Positions 52,141 through 59,984 of a stretch of 64,000 bases of DNA are shown here, one piece after another. The notes below the pieces were generated by a model. The model ran no database searches and was not told where the DNA came from. It saw only the letters and a program-made list of their open reading frames with translations. This DNA is from Candidatus Bathyarchaeota archaeon. Its GTDB lineage: Archaea > Thermoproteota > Bathyarchaeia > Bathyarchaeales > Bathycorpusculaceae. The stretch is taken from the NCBI GenBank assembly GCA_022865885.1, contig JALHSQ010000219.1, forward strand, positions 1-64,000. Direction: 5' to 3'. Position 1 is the stretch's first letter. Each line of letters starts with the position of its first letter. A program made the translations under genes and the position numbers.

Positions 52141-52424
52141 TAGCAGTTGAAATTCGCGCAGAAGGCCCTCCTGTGGGCAGAAGCATGCTAGAAAGATTGT
52201 ATTGCTTTCGTAACGCGAGCTTAGCGCGCGCTTTCCACAAGTCCCTTGGAATGGAAAACGAGTCACCTGAAGCGCGGCAAAGCACCACCTTGTGGTTTCT
52301 GCCTTTTTCTTCTTTGGAGAAACGGGAATCCGAGACTCGACTTATTGAGACAGTAACTGCGGAGTTAGGAAACCTGCTTACTTTGTTCCAGCAGAAGCTG
52401 GCGTGTCCTCGATTACTGTTTTAG
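52137..52424 (+). CDS. Uncertain ORF overlapping the zinc-ribbon stop
   Basis: 95 residues whose ATG overlaps the zinc-ribbon stop (ATGA), the layout of a coupled gene. Against it: no recognised domain, a composition that is only partly protein-like, and a GCGCGC palindrome within the frame. The end (KRESETRLIETVTAELGNLL) could be a helix. I give it low weight. Confidence 0.3.
   Translation: MIAVEIRAEGPPVGRSMLERLYCFRNASLARAFHKSLGMENESPEARQSTTLWFLPFSSLEKRESETRLIETVTAELGNLLTLFQQKLACPRLLF
52223..52232. repeat. GCGCGC palindrome
   Basis: Perfect AGCGCGCGCT palindrome, identical to those at 7674, 12369 and 61146. Confidence 0.55.
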
Positions 52425-53096
52425 GTCAATGTTGGTTGAAACAGCAGTCTCCGTAGTCGTAATCGTGATGTTTTGCTGATGTAATACAACGTGGATTTTC
52501 AAGCAAACCCCTGACGACTTGTCGTACCAACGCCTCATCGTTGACGTTGCCCAATCATAATCCACGATCCAGCAATCTCTCTGTTGTCCAAGAACATTGA
52601 TCGTTTCGCTCCTGCTGACAGTGTTCACGCCATACCATGTGTCTACACTTGATCCTATTCTCAGATCCGTTTGAAGCCAGAAAGGCCACTTCTTTCCAAC
52701 GTAGTTGGAGTCTGAAGAACTAAGCACCTCTCGAGTAGAAGTGTCTATTGTCCAATTCGCTTCGCCTGTGACTATCGCAACGCTCCTGTTGGTTACATTC
52801 ACGCCATGAGAAACCAGATACAGATCTGCTGAGTCCCCTAGTCTAGTCACATTCCATGTCATATACTGAGTTTCATTCTGGTTGTTCCAGACGAGGAATT
52901 GCTCATAAGTCACATAGGTTCCTGTTGCTAACCAGTGCTGTCTCGTCGTTTGATGCAGCAGCGCATAGTAGTAGATCGAGCAGATCAAAAGCAAGACTGA
53001 AAGAAACAAGAAAAAAACTAGCAGTAGTTTTTTTCTGCTCATATGCTGCAATTGAGCATCAGAATACTTAAAACTAACAGTACTCTTCGAACGCAC
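52413..53096 (-). CDS. Membrane-anchored extracellular protein, unknown
   Basis: 227 residues. A single membrane helix (KLLLVFFLFLSVLLLICSIYY, ~24-45) and then ~180 residues outside with seven or so N-x-T/S sequons and many aromatic residues, of a mainly beta pattern. Internal Met 19 (MSRKKLLLVFF) is a likely alternative start. No family recognised. It stands alone. Confidence 0.65.
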   Translation of the reverse strand: MRSKSTVSFKYSDAQLQHMSRKKLLLVFFLFLSVLLLICSIYYYALLHQTTRQHWLATGTYVTYEQFLVWNNQNETQYMTWNVTRLGDSADLYLVSHGVNVTNRSVAIVTGEANWTIDTSTREVLSSSDSNYVGKKWPFWLQTDLRIGSSVDTWYGVNTVSRSETINVLGQQRDCWIVDYDWATSTMRRWYDKSSGVCLKIHVVLHQQNITITTTETAVSTNIDLKQ

Positions 53097-53225
53097 AAAG
53101 CTAGTCTCTTTCTAACCTCTCCCCCCTCTCTGCGACATCTCAGTTTCGCACATCTTAATTTAACACGATACCAATGTTCTTATGGCCCATTGATAGTGTT
53201 CAATGGTTGCGTTGCTTGAGCAGAA

Positions 53226-53801
53226 TTGAATACTGTGAAATCGGTGACAATGATGGATCAGGGAGACGATATTGTGCTAGTTGAACTCTCTAAGAATGAC
53301 TCATATCTGAGAGCGATTGAGTCCAAATACTCAACATGCAACTACTATGATTTGTCGGTTCATCATGGAGTCGGATCTTGGGAAACAACTCTGACTCTTA
53401 AGCCCTTTGAGAAGACGCTAGAAAAGAACTATCAGGGCAAGCTTTTCGAAGATCACGTTGAAGAACCCAGAGTCTTTTCAGCAGTCTTAAGCAACAAACA
53501 GGTTGGGTGGATCGAGCTAGGCTACGATAGGTGGAATAATAGAATGAGAGTCTGGGAGTTTCTAGTTGAAGAAGGATTTCGCAGGCGAGGAATAGGAACG
53601 TTGCTGATGAATCATGCCGTAAAGATCGCGAAAGAAAAAGGAGCGAGAATGCTCGTACTTGAAACGCAGACAAACAAAGACGCTGCAATCAGATTCTATC
53701 TGAGCTTCGGGTTCAAGCTAATTGGCTTCGACATCGCAGCATATTCAAATGAAGATATCGAGAAGAAAGAAGTCAGGCTTGAACTAGGTCTGGAATTGTA
53801 A
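53226..53801 (+). CDS. GNAT-family acetyltransferase
   Basis: 191 residues; a start at the internal ATG ATG (53250/53253) is equally likely. GNAT core ~90-175: FSAVLSNKQVGWIELGYDRW, VEEGFRRRGIGTLLMNHAVK (acetyl-CoA loop R-R-x-G-I-G) and LVLETQTNKDAAIRFYLSFG with FKLIGFD. It is similar to RimI/streptothricin-type acetyltransferases. The substrate is unknown. Confidence 0.88.
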   Translation: MNTVKSVTMMDQGDDIVLVELSKNDSYLRAIESKYSTCNYYDLSVHHGVGSWETTLTLKPFEKTLEKNYQGKLFEDHVEEPRVFSAVLSNKQVGWIELGYDRWNNRMRVWEFLVEEGFRRRGIGTLLMNHAVKIAKEKGARMLVLETQTNKDAAIRFYLSFGFKLIGFDIAAYSNEDIEKKEVRLELGLEL

Positions 53802-53840
53802 CAAGCAGCATCTATTGCACGTTTCTGCATCGTGACAATG

Positions 53841-53957
53841 TGGCGCCGGGAGCAGGATTCGAACCCGCGCGGACCTGAAGGTCCACAGGCTCTCAAGGCC
53901 TGCGCATTATCCACTCTGCCCACGGGATGCAAAGCGTTTGCTTGCAATTATCCCGGC
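53841..53957 (-). tRNA. tRNA-Ser(TGA) with intron at position 8/9
   Basis: On the minus strand: anticodon stem CAGGC/GCCTG with loop CTTGAGA (anticodon TGA), variable arm GGACC-TTCA-GGTCC, acceptor 3' strand TCCCGGC, discriminator G, encoded CCA. The base sequence directly before the D-arm cannot pair with that acceptor, but GCCGGGAT lies 29 nt further upstream. A bulge-helix-bulge fits: central helix CGGG/CCCG, bulges ATA and TGG, inner stem around TGCAAGC/GCTTTGCA. Removing 53921-53949 (29 nt) gives GCCGGGAT joined to GGCAG, a correct acceptor with T8 and D-stem. The mature length is 85 nt plus CCA. Confidence 0.88.
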
Positions 53958-54259
53958 ATGTTTTCCCGGCACAATTGGACGAGCTTATCTAGTTCGCTCC
54001 ATCTTAAAACGCTTACTTGTGGCATCTTGCCAATGTGTTTCTTTGCTAGCCGCTGAAATGAGGTTACTCCTGCGATTTCTTCAATTCTGACTCCTCTTTG
54101 GCTTTTACCATTGTATTGAATGAGTTCTTGAAATAGAAATCATTCCGTATTGTTTCAACCATACAGGTGGACCATAGCTTCTAGAATCTTTTCGTATGTT
54201 TTTGGGTAAGCCTTATTCGTTGATTTCGTGTAGGGTGTCTCTGAGAAGAAGGTTGGTTG

Positions 54260-54802
54260 ATGAAAGATACTGAGTTGAGGCTCGTTTCTGAGCTTATGAA
54301 GAATAGTCGAAGAAGCGATAGGGATTTGGCGAAGGCAATCGGGGTTTCTCAACCTACTGTTAGCAGGATGGCAAAGAAGTTGGAGAAGGAAGGGGTAATC
54401 AAGGAGTATACTGTGGTTCCTGACTTCTGCAAGCTTGGGTACCGACTGCTGGGTTTAACTTTTGTCAAGTTGAAAGGAGATCTCAGCTCTGAAGAGAGGG
54501 ACAGATCGAGAGAAGCTGCTGGAATCAGTTTAGGGAAGAGTTCTTTTGGGATTGTGATGCTTGAGAGAGGACTAGGCTTGGGTTATGACGGCGTGATTGT
54601 TTCGTTCTACGAAGATTACTCGACTTATTTTGGGCACAAGCAGGTTCTAAAGCAATATGCATTCTTGGAATCTGCTCAGGAGACTTTCTTGATCAACTTG
54701 GAAGACAAGGTTCATTATCGTTCCTTCACTCTTTCAACGTTGGCAAATCACGTGCTCATGATTAAACAAGAGAAGAAACAGAAATCTGGAGAAAACGAAT
54801 AG
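54260..54802 (+). CDS. Lrp/AsnC-like transcription regulator
   Basis: 180 residues. HTH at ~5-55: RLVSELMKNSRRSDRDLAKA and IGVSQPTVSRMAKKLEKEGV with IKEYTVVPDF, as in Lrp/AsnC proteins. The C-terminal part (~60-180) replaces the usual RAM domain with a longer alpha/beta region (LGLTFVKLKGDLSSEERDR, FGIVMLERGLGLGYDGVIVS), so the effector may differ. It lies just upstream of the tRNA-Val integration site. The start is ATG after GGTTGGTTG; a TTG one codon upstream is possible. Confidence 0.83.
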   Translation: MKDTELRLVSELMKNSRRSDRDLAKAIGVSQPTVSRMAKKLEKEGVIKEYTVVPDFCKLGYRLLGLTFVKLKGDLSSEERDRSREAAGISLGKSSFGIVMLERGLGLGYDGVIVSFYEDYSTYFGHKQVLKQYAFLESAQETFLINLEDKVHYRSFTLSTLANHVLMIKQEKKQKSGENE

Positions 54803-54861
54803 CCAGAATGGCCTGACGTTTCTTGAAAAGATAATCTATAGGCGTAGGGCGCGCTGATTCA

Positions 54862-54964
54862 AGCTAATAATCTGGAAGAGGAAGGCAAATTAGCAAAGGC
54901 AAGATTTGAATATGTGCGCTACAGTGGCAAGGACGAAGTGGCTATATATCTGAAACGAAAGTAG
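54862..54964 (+). pseudogene. C-terminal relic of a tyrosine integrase
   Basis: Without a start codon, the frame ends ...EEEGKLAKARFEYVRYSGKD then EVAIYLKRK and stop, 11 bases before tRNA-Val. This matches the tail of archaeal integrases (compare LVEAGFEYVCDHNGSKIFRK at 5.9 kb). Only ~33 codons remain. Its + orientation, pointing at the 5' end of the tRNA, differs from the integrase of the 7-kb element, so it belongs to another, older insertion. Confidence 0.6.
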
Positions 54965-54975
54965 ACTATCTCAAT

Positions 54976-55052
54976 GGGCCGGTAGTCTAGCTCGGTAGGA
55001 CATCTGCTTGACGTGCAGAAGGTCGCCGGTTCAAGTCCGGTCCGGCCCACCA
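54976..55052 (+). tRNA. tRNA-Val(GAC), integration target
   Basis: Acceptor GGGCCGG/CCGGCCC, D-arm GTCT/GGAC, anticodon stem TCTGC/GCAGA with loop TTGACGT (anticodon GAC), T-arm GCCGG TTCAAGT CCGGT, discriminator A and encoded CCA. It is 77 nt and uninterrupted. Its 3' 48 bases are repeated at 62071-62118, marking it as the attachment site of the element that follows. The antisense reading of its 3' half (GPDLNRRPSARQA) forms part of the integrase frame. Confidence 0.95.
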
Positions 55053-55226
55053 CACACCAACATTACCATTGTTATCACCGTTGTTCACTGAATTGCACTG
55101 TGAGAATTGTGTTAATAGGTGTTTCAAGTGGTTTTCGAAGGTTTTACTCAGATTGAAGCCAAGATTGCGCGTCTTTTCAACTAAGTCCTTGTCTATATAC
55201 AACACAACATTTCTTTTCTGAGTCAT
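54987..55226 (-). pseudogene. Integrase N-terminal fragment (IntN) at attL
   Basis: 79 residues: MTQKRNVVLYIDKDLVEKTR and NLGFNLSKTFENHLKHLLTQ form a ribbon-helix-helix-like domain, followed by a linker and the antisense tRNA peptide WWAGPDLNRRPSARQADVL, then a stop inside the tRNA gene. In SSV-type integration the int gene is split at att; this is the N-terminal half left beside the tRNA. The homologous sequence at 62119-62271 is diverged (NFNKTFENHLKQLLIQL), so the two are not copies from one event. Confidence 0.8.
55005..55052 (+). repeat. attL: 3' half of tRNA-Val, 48 bp
   Basis: This 48-bp stretch from the anticodon loop to CCA is identical to 62071-62118. Sequence identity stops abruptly on both sides, as expected of a recombination core at the 3' half of a tRNA gene. 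Confidence 0.92.
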
Positions 55227-55370
55227 TGCCTTTGCACCCGGGCAGAGGCGATGGGACTTTCTATGTTATATGTTTGGTGACTGTTGTTCTCTTGGAATGT
55301 GTGATTTGGGGTGAAGTCTTATCCCAAACCCAGAGACGTGGACCAGGCAGGAACAGCATAACCGGTTCAG

Positions 55371-55382
55371 AGAGCGCGCTCT
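55371..55382. repeat. AGAGCGCGCTCT palindrome
   Basis: A 12-bp perfect palindrome with a GCGCGC core, just beyond the LamG stop codon; possibly also a terminator stem. Confidence 0.5.
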
Positions 55383-55386
55383 CATT

Positions 55387-56391
55387 CTATGTCAGTAGTT
55401 CTTTGAGCAGATCAACGATTGTCTCTATAGTATCTATTATGTCTGTTAGTTCATGGGTTGCCCAAGACTGTTTCTTGTCACCGTTCAGTTTTGGAGTTAT
55501 GTCCTTCTCCAGTTTGTTGATGGCTTCTGCGTAGTTGCCCTCATTAATCATTTCGATCACTTCGTCAATTTTGTTTAGAAGAGCTGTCTTCCGATTTGCT
55601 GCAGGTTTCTTTAGATCAACACCGTTCTCGGACAAGGCACTTATTTCACCTTTGAGATCCAAGGCCGCTGTCAATGCCGCAAATCTTGCTTCAATCTCCT
55701 CAACCGTCAGGGCTCTGTTCCAGAAATGTACCTCGTCAATAAGGCCGTCAAACAAGCCTCCCCCACTCAAACCAGCGCCGATTCTGGGACCCAAATCCAA
55801 GGGTACATAATCAACGCTCAGCGACAGTAAGCCTCCAGTGAATTCCCCATCTATGAACATCTTGATTTGCACGGTTTCCGCGTCTATCCTATCATAGGTT
55901 ACAGCGCAGTGGTGCCAAGAATCTGGCGACACTGAATCAACCAGAAAAGTAACCGAAGAGATTCCGAGACCAATACTGAAACCCAGCTGGCCGTCTTTGA
56001 TGATTAGGGCGTATCCTTCGTTATCATCAGATTTCGTCCATATGTTCATTGTACCAATGGCGCCGTGCGGATAAATCCATGCTTCTATCGTGAAATCATA
56101 GATATCAAAGAAGTGCCCGCCAGAAACATCGATATAATCATCTACGCCGTCGAAGTCCAAGGCGTAACCAAACATTCCCTCAACCCAGCTCTCAGGCCCC
56201 ATATTCACTAGAGCTCCGTCATTGCCGTATGCAGTGCTGTCAAAGGCAATCGTGCCTTCTCCCTCATCGAAATGCCACACTCCAATGAGGCCGCTTGAGG
56301 GCGAAGCGGCTGCCATTTCTATAAATGGCGTACTCAATATGCTTGTCATGAAGAAAGCCAGCGCCAGAGTTGTGATCATATTTCTTCTCAT
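55387..56391 (-). CDS. Secreted LamG-domain protein
   Basis: 334 residues. Signal peptide (ITTLALAFFMTSILSTPFIE, cut near AAASPSSG). LamG/concanavalin-like domain ~35-235: GVWHFDEGEGTIAFDSTAYG, LDFDGVDDYIDVSGG, FTIEAWIYPHG and SWHHCAVTYDR, the classical pattern. C-terminal ~95 residues are helical (IDEVIEMINEGNYAEAINKL, IIDTIETIVDLLKELL), a FIVAR-like or stalk segment. It likely binds sugars or proteins at the cell surface. The minus-strand promoter region holds repeat copy 1. Confidence 0.87.
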   Translation of the reverse strand: MRRNMITTLALAFFMTSILSTPFIEMAAASPSSGLIGVWHFDEGEGTIAFDSTAYGNDGALVNMGPESWVEGMFGYALDFDGVDDYIDVSGGHFFDIYDFTIEAWIYPHGAIGTMNIWTKSDDNEGYALIIKDGQLGFSIGLGISSVTFLVDSVSPDSWHHCAVTYDRIDAETVQIKMFIDGEFTGGLLSLSVDYVPLDLGPRIGAGLSGGGLFDGLIDEVHFWNRALTVEEIEARFAALTAALDLKGEISALSENGVDLKKPAANRKTALLNKIDEVIEMINEGNYAEAINKLEKDITPKLNGDKKQSWATHELTDIIDTIETIVDLLKELLT

Positions 56392-56574
56392 TCTCTACAC
56401 CAAGCCCATTTAAGCTAAGATTCTCCCTATCTACTATCCTATTAACTGTTTTACTAAAACTTTACTCCCAAACCCAAACATAAGTACGTACGTTTCTTTC
56501 TACATTCTCAGCTGCGAACGTGTCTAAAACCCGCACGCGCTAGAATTCAAATAGCGTGCACTTCCTGCACACAT

Positions 56575-56765
56575 GGTCTATCTCCTCACAATCTCCTAGT
56601 TCTTCAAAACCTCCCCATAACCGAACAACAACACAACAGCATCATTGTTCAGTCTATCACATTTTCAGGTAACGTCTAGGTTTTCTACTTTTCTAGATTC
56701 CAAACGGAGCAAAAGATAGAATTTCTAATACTCTTGCTTTTTTAGAAATGGAAATTGGAAAATTT
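56575..56765. repeat. Dispersed intergenic repeat, copy 1
   Basis: Begins near CCTAGTTCTTCAAAACCTC (56597) and ends with the core TTTAGAAATGGAAATTGGAA (56741-56760). It shares both ends and the spacer AGAATTTCTAATA with copy 2 at 57.97-58.18 kb. AT-rich, non-coding. Confidence 0.6.
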
Positions 56766-56842
56766 GAAGAGTGACAAAGGGCAAAGTTCTTAGTCATGTG
56801 TCCGTTGATTGAATCCTTTCTGGCACAGTAGACTTAGCTTAG

Positions 56843-57070
56843 CTATTCAGAGGCAAGTTTGTTCACCAATCTCCTCACCAATGGTATGACCAGCAGGCTT
56901 GTCGGCAAACCCACTGCAAATCCTATTACCCAGCCACCTAAGAACCTCTGCAGGAATCCAGGGGTCCAGCCTGTCATTATCATGTTCATAGTGAAGGTCA
57001 TTGTGGAATCCATAGCTAATGTCATGAATAATGCCGTCAACAATGTAGAATACCTACGGTTTACTTTCAA
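56843..57070 (-). CDS. DUF2798-like small membrane protein
   Basis: 75 residues with two membrane helices: LLTALFMTLAMDSTMTFTMN and VIGFAVGLPTSLLVIPLVRR, linked by TGWTPGFLQRFLGGW. This is the DUF2798 pattern (membrane helix, TPGF, W, P-rich second helix). The function is unknown. In the tRNA-Val element. Confidence 0.72.
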   Translation of the reverse strand: MKVNRRYSTLLTALFMTLAMDSTMTFTMNMIMTGWTPGFLQRFLGGWVIGFAVGLPTSLLVIPLVRRLVNKLASE

Positions 57071-57348
57071 AGCAGCAACTATCCTGCCCAGAAATAAAGC
57101 AATAGTGCTTAATTTGGTTATTCACATCCGAGTGGTTGACCAAATAGCGCGCTCTTAATCAACGATCATCGGTTTCTTGCTACGTAGTCAAGTAGATTGC
57201 AACGAATGGAATGTTCTGACCATACTCATTGTTTCCTTTTCTTCCACCCAGTGCAGCGCGCGCCAGCTATCTTTTCGATAACTCTTAAAGTGAAAGTTAG
57301 ATAAGAAAAAATGAAAAGAAGAATTGATGTGCGCGCTGCATTGTCTTT

Positions 57349-57837
57349 TTACGCACTTCTATCGTAATGTGCTAGATACCTTTTCCATATTAACAATGTC
57401 AGATAGCTAGCAACAACTGCGTTAAGAACACCTATGACGAGAATAGCTAGATACAGGGCGGGTAGCATTGGCATCAATCCTAACAACGTGGAAAGATACA
57501 TTGACGAAAGACCAACTAGTGTCGTTCCGATGATTAGTGAAGCTGTCAGTCTTGAACTTTGCACACGGTTTTGCTTCACTCTGAACGCTTGGTAGAGTCC
57601 ATCGATTACTAGTCCATAGAACACGGAGAAAATCAAACTGAATGGGAAGTATGACGTCCTCAATATGCTCAAGAGGATACCATTGACTAGAGAGGTGTAT
57701 GTTCCTCCATACCTTATCATCAACGAGCCTAAGGAAAATGTGAGAGCTTGAAAAGCCAAAAAGATTTTGTCAAATGGAGTAGGTAGAAAGCCAGTTGACA
57801 CAAACGTTATAGTGCCTAGTAAAATGGTGGCAGCCAA
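57349..57837 (-). CDS. Membrane protein of unknown function
   Basis: 162 residues, about five membrane helices (IFLAFQALTFSLGSLMIRYG, LIFSVFYGLVIDGLYQAF, LPALYLAILVIGVLNAVVAS). The layout resembles small ECF-transporter S-type or permease-like proteins, with no diagnostic motif. The frame may start upstream of the shown codon. Two GCGCGC motifs lie downstream (57255, 57331). Confidence 0.6.
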   Translation of the reverse strand: MAATILLGTITFVSTGFLPTPFDKIFLAFQALTFSLGSLMIRYGGTYTSLVNGILLSILRTSYFPFSLIFSVFYGLVIDGLYQAFRVKQNRVQSSRLTASLIIGTTLVGLSSMYLSTLLGLMPMLPALYLAILVIGVLNAVVASYLTLLIWKRYLAHYDRSA

Positions 57838-57964
57838 CTTTTTGCTGGTTGTGAATCTCTCAAGACTCCTCGAGCTACTTGCTTAGCTTCCTTCTTCTTT
57901 AAGGCTTTTGTCAGAAGAAAGAGCCAGAAGATGACGATCTCTCAGCGAGCTCTTCGAGCTCACG

Positions 57965-58185
57965 ACTGCCTATCTCTCTGAAGCCTCCTAGTTCTTTCAA
58001 ACCTCTCTATTACGATATCGCTATTCAACCACTAATGCACTTCAAGTATTCATCGATAACACTTCACAAATCAAGACAACCCAGATTAGTTTCTAAATTC
58101 TAAATTTCTAAGCGAATGAAAGAGTAGAATTTCTAATATTTTTTCTTATTTAGAATTAGAAATTGGAAAATTCCAAATTTATGCA
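57965..58185. repeat. Dispersed intergenic repeat, copy 2
   Basis: Begins near CCTCCTAGTTCTTTCAAACC (57983) and carries a perfect 10-bp inverted repeat, AATTTCTAAT (58128-58137) with ATTAGAAATT (58155-58164), followed by GGAAAATTCC. It lies between two divergent genes, so it may act as a regulatory or hairpin element. Confidence 0.65.
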
Positions 58186-58280
58186 AAACACTAATTACTG
58201 ATAGGTCCTGTGCCTATTTTCTGCCGCCCGAGTCGAAAAGCTGAAATTCTGATTGGCTCTAATAGCTGTTGGTGAATCTT

Positions 58281-58571
58281 GTGCCCTACTACATCTTGCT
58301 GTCCAGCCTGACCGACGAAGGATGGAAAACAATCAAGGAAAAGCCAGAAAGGATCAAGGAAGTCAACAAGGAACTTCAAGGTTACGGTGTGCGAGTCATT
58401 AGCCAATATGCTGTTTTAGGTCCATACGACTTCGTGAACATCGTGGAAGCCCCTAACAACGAAACCGTAGCTAAGGTATCCATTGAGCTTGGCTCAAGGG
58501 GAACAATCAAAATACTGAGCATGGCAGCTATTCCCATAGACGAATTCATAAACTCAATCAAGAAAAGTTAG
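58281..58571 (+). CDS. GYD-domain protein
   Basis: 96 residues from GTG 58281, giving VPYYILLSSLTDEGWKTIKE, the usual family start; the frame extends four codons upstream. GYD proteins (PF08734) are named for the motif seen here as LGPYDFVNIVEAPNNETV. They are small ferredoxin-like dimers of unknown function. Coding is on the plus strand, unlike most genes of the element. Confidence 0.87.
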   Translation: MPYYILLSSLTDEGWKTIKEKPERIKEVNKELQGYGVRVISQYAVLGPYDFVNIVEAPNNETVAKVSIELGSRGTIKILSMAAIPIDEFINSIKKS

Positions 58572-58611
58572 AATCTTCAAACCCCTACTCTTTTTATGCT
58601 CCAAACTAGCT

Positions 58612-58690
58612 TCTCAACCGAATTCCAAGATTTTTTCTTGTTTAGAAAATAGAAATTGGAAAATCAATGGATTTTTCGAGTGTAAATACA
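58612..58690. repeat. Dispersed intergenic repeat, copy 3 (short)
   Basis: GATTTTTTCTTGTTTAGAAA then ATAGAAATTGGAAAATC (core 58641-58664). It shares the core and the downstream ACTGACAGGTCC with copy 2, but lacks the upstream part. Confidence 0.6.
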
Positions 58691-58752
58691 CGATACTGAC
58701 AGGTCCAGAGGTTATTTAGACCGAGGTAAACAGAAGCATTGCAGAACTAACT

Positions 58753-58777
58753 ACGCACCCCTTTGAGGGGTGTGCGT
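58753..58777. repeat. Strong GC-rich hairpin
   Basis: ACGCACCCCT, loop TTG, AGGGGTGTGCGT: ten base pairs with a 2-nt bulge. It stands alone between GYD and the PLD nuclease gene ends (convergent), so a bidirectional terminator is likely, though no T-run follows. Confidence 0.5.
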
Positions 58778-58943
58778 GAATTCCCAGTTATAGATTCTGG
58801 GGGCACACGCCACAGCGCATGCGCTTGATTTTGAAATACTGCTTGGGCTTTAATCAAATTTGTGAATGCTGAATTCACATTCGAAGGAAATCGAGTGTAG
58901 CCAAACCTTGCAGATAAGTGTGGAGGCTATGGACACTGAAGTT

Positions 58944-59486
58944 CTAGGGAGTTGCACTATTCCAAATCTTTTGAAACTCGTTTTCGTAAACAGCAGCTAT
59001 GTTGTCGCTGGTGATCACCACTAGATTCTCATTGTTTTCATTCTCAGCGTTTGAGGACCAATTGAAACTGCCTGTCAGCACAACCTTGCCATCGACTATC
59101 ATGACTTTATCATGCATGTAGCCAGACCCTGTGTCACTGCGAACGTCAATGCCTGCATTCTTCAGATTTTGATATTCGCTGCCACTGCCAGCGATATTGT
59201 CGTGTTCAAAAACTATTCCTATTGAGATGTTCCTGTTGTAAGCGTCAATCAAAGCATTTCTTACCGAGTCCAATGTGAAACTATATGTCAAGACGTGAAT
59301 TGAGGAGTTAGCTCTGTTTATCCAAGAGACCACTTGGTTTTCGCAACCGCCATTAGGAGAGAAATTTACGCTGGAGATAGTGGAATCAGTTTTTTCAACT
59401 TGCGTTCTAGAGAAAGCTGAAGCACCAACATAGACGCCCAACAGAAACACGATTACGAACACAACGAGTTTTGTCTTCCAACTCAT
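58944..59486 (-). CDS. Secreted/anchored PLD-like nuclease
   Basis: 180 residues from ATG 59486 (the frame is open 26 codons further). N-terminal membrane anchor (MSWKTKLVVFVIVFLLGVYV). One PLD domain: WINRANSSIHVLTYSFTLDS and YMHDKVMIVDGKVVLTGSFN (H-x-K-x4-D) with SNAENENNENLVVI. This is like the endonuclease Nuc of Salmonella, which dimerises to make the active site. It may degrade extracellular or incoming DNA. Different subfamily from the PLD protein at 11.1 kb. Confidence 0.88.
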   Translation of the reverse strand: MSWKTKLVVFVIVFLLGVYVGASAFSRTQVEKTDSTISSVNFSPNGGCENQVVSWINRANSSIHVLTYSFTLDSVRNALIDAYNRNISIGIVFEHDNIAGSGSEYQNLKNAGIDVRSDTGSGYMHDKVMIVDGKVVLTGSFNWSSNAENENNENLVVITSDNIAAVYENEFQKIWNSATP

Positions 59487-59655
59487 GTTCAAATCTTCAC
59501 CGATTATCTTCCTTCGCGCAATACAGTATTTAGCCTTGAGCTCATCGCGCGCTAGCATACCCAAAACACGGAATCTCTGGGGTTGTTCCTTAGTTGGAAT
59601 TGGAAACTTGGATTCATTTTTTTGTAAATACTAAATACGTAGAGGTCGGCTGGTT

Positions 59656-59880
59656 ATGTACACCGGGGTAATGAGGAAATTGAGTGAATGCCCAAACCTT
59701 CAATCTAACCTGAAGAACTGTTCTTGCACGTATTCATGTGATTTGAAAGGTAGATGCTGTGAATGTTTGAGAAATCATAGAGCTAACAATGAACTTCCAG
59801 CATGTTACTTTCCACCCGAGGCAGAGAAAACCTATGATAGATCAATCGGAAAATTCTTGGCTATGCACAAACGCGGCTGA
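59656..59880 (+). CDS. Cys-rich DUF6485-like protein
   Basis: 74 residues with the pattern CPNLQSNLKNCSCTYSCDL, GRCCECLRNHRANNELPACY: eight Cys with ordered spacing, as in the DUF6485 family, probably metal-binding. The function is unknown. A TTTTTTTGTAAATAC stretch lies before the ATG. Plus strand, alone. Confidence 0.8.
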   Translation: MYTGVMRKLSECPNLQSNLKNCSCTYSCDLKGRCCECLRNHRANNELPACYFPPEAEKTYDRSIGKFLAMHKRG

Positions 59881-59984
59881 AGTTTCCTTATCACTCAAGC
59901 TTCGCACTTGACTTCGTCAAAGTTGACGAATTCCGTCTACTTGCCAACATCACTACGATACACAAACCCTCTAGCAAGCGCATT

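Noticed and set aside
53841-53957. tRNA-Ser as a truncated pseudogene
   Set aside because: The missing acceptor strand is present 29 nt upstream with a fitting bulge-helix-bulge, so an intron explains it better.
53696-54056. Open frames on both strands across tRNA-Ser
   Set aside because: They translate tRNA sequence and its antisense; no independent coding evidence.
54987-55226. 79-residue ORF as an independent antitoxin-like gene
   Set aside because: The RHH-like part continues into antisense tRNA exactly as in the full integrase, so it is an integrase N-terminal fragment rather than a free antitoxin.
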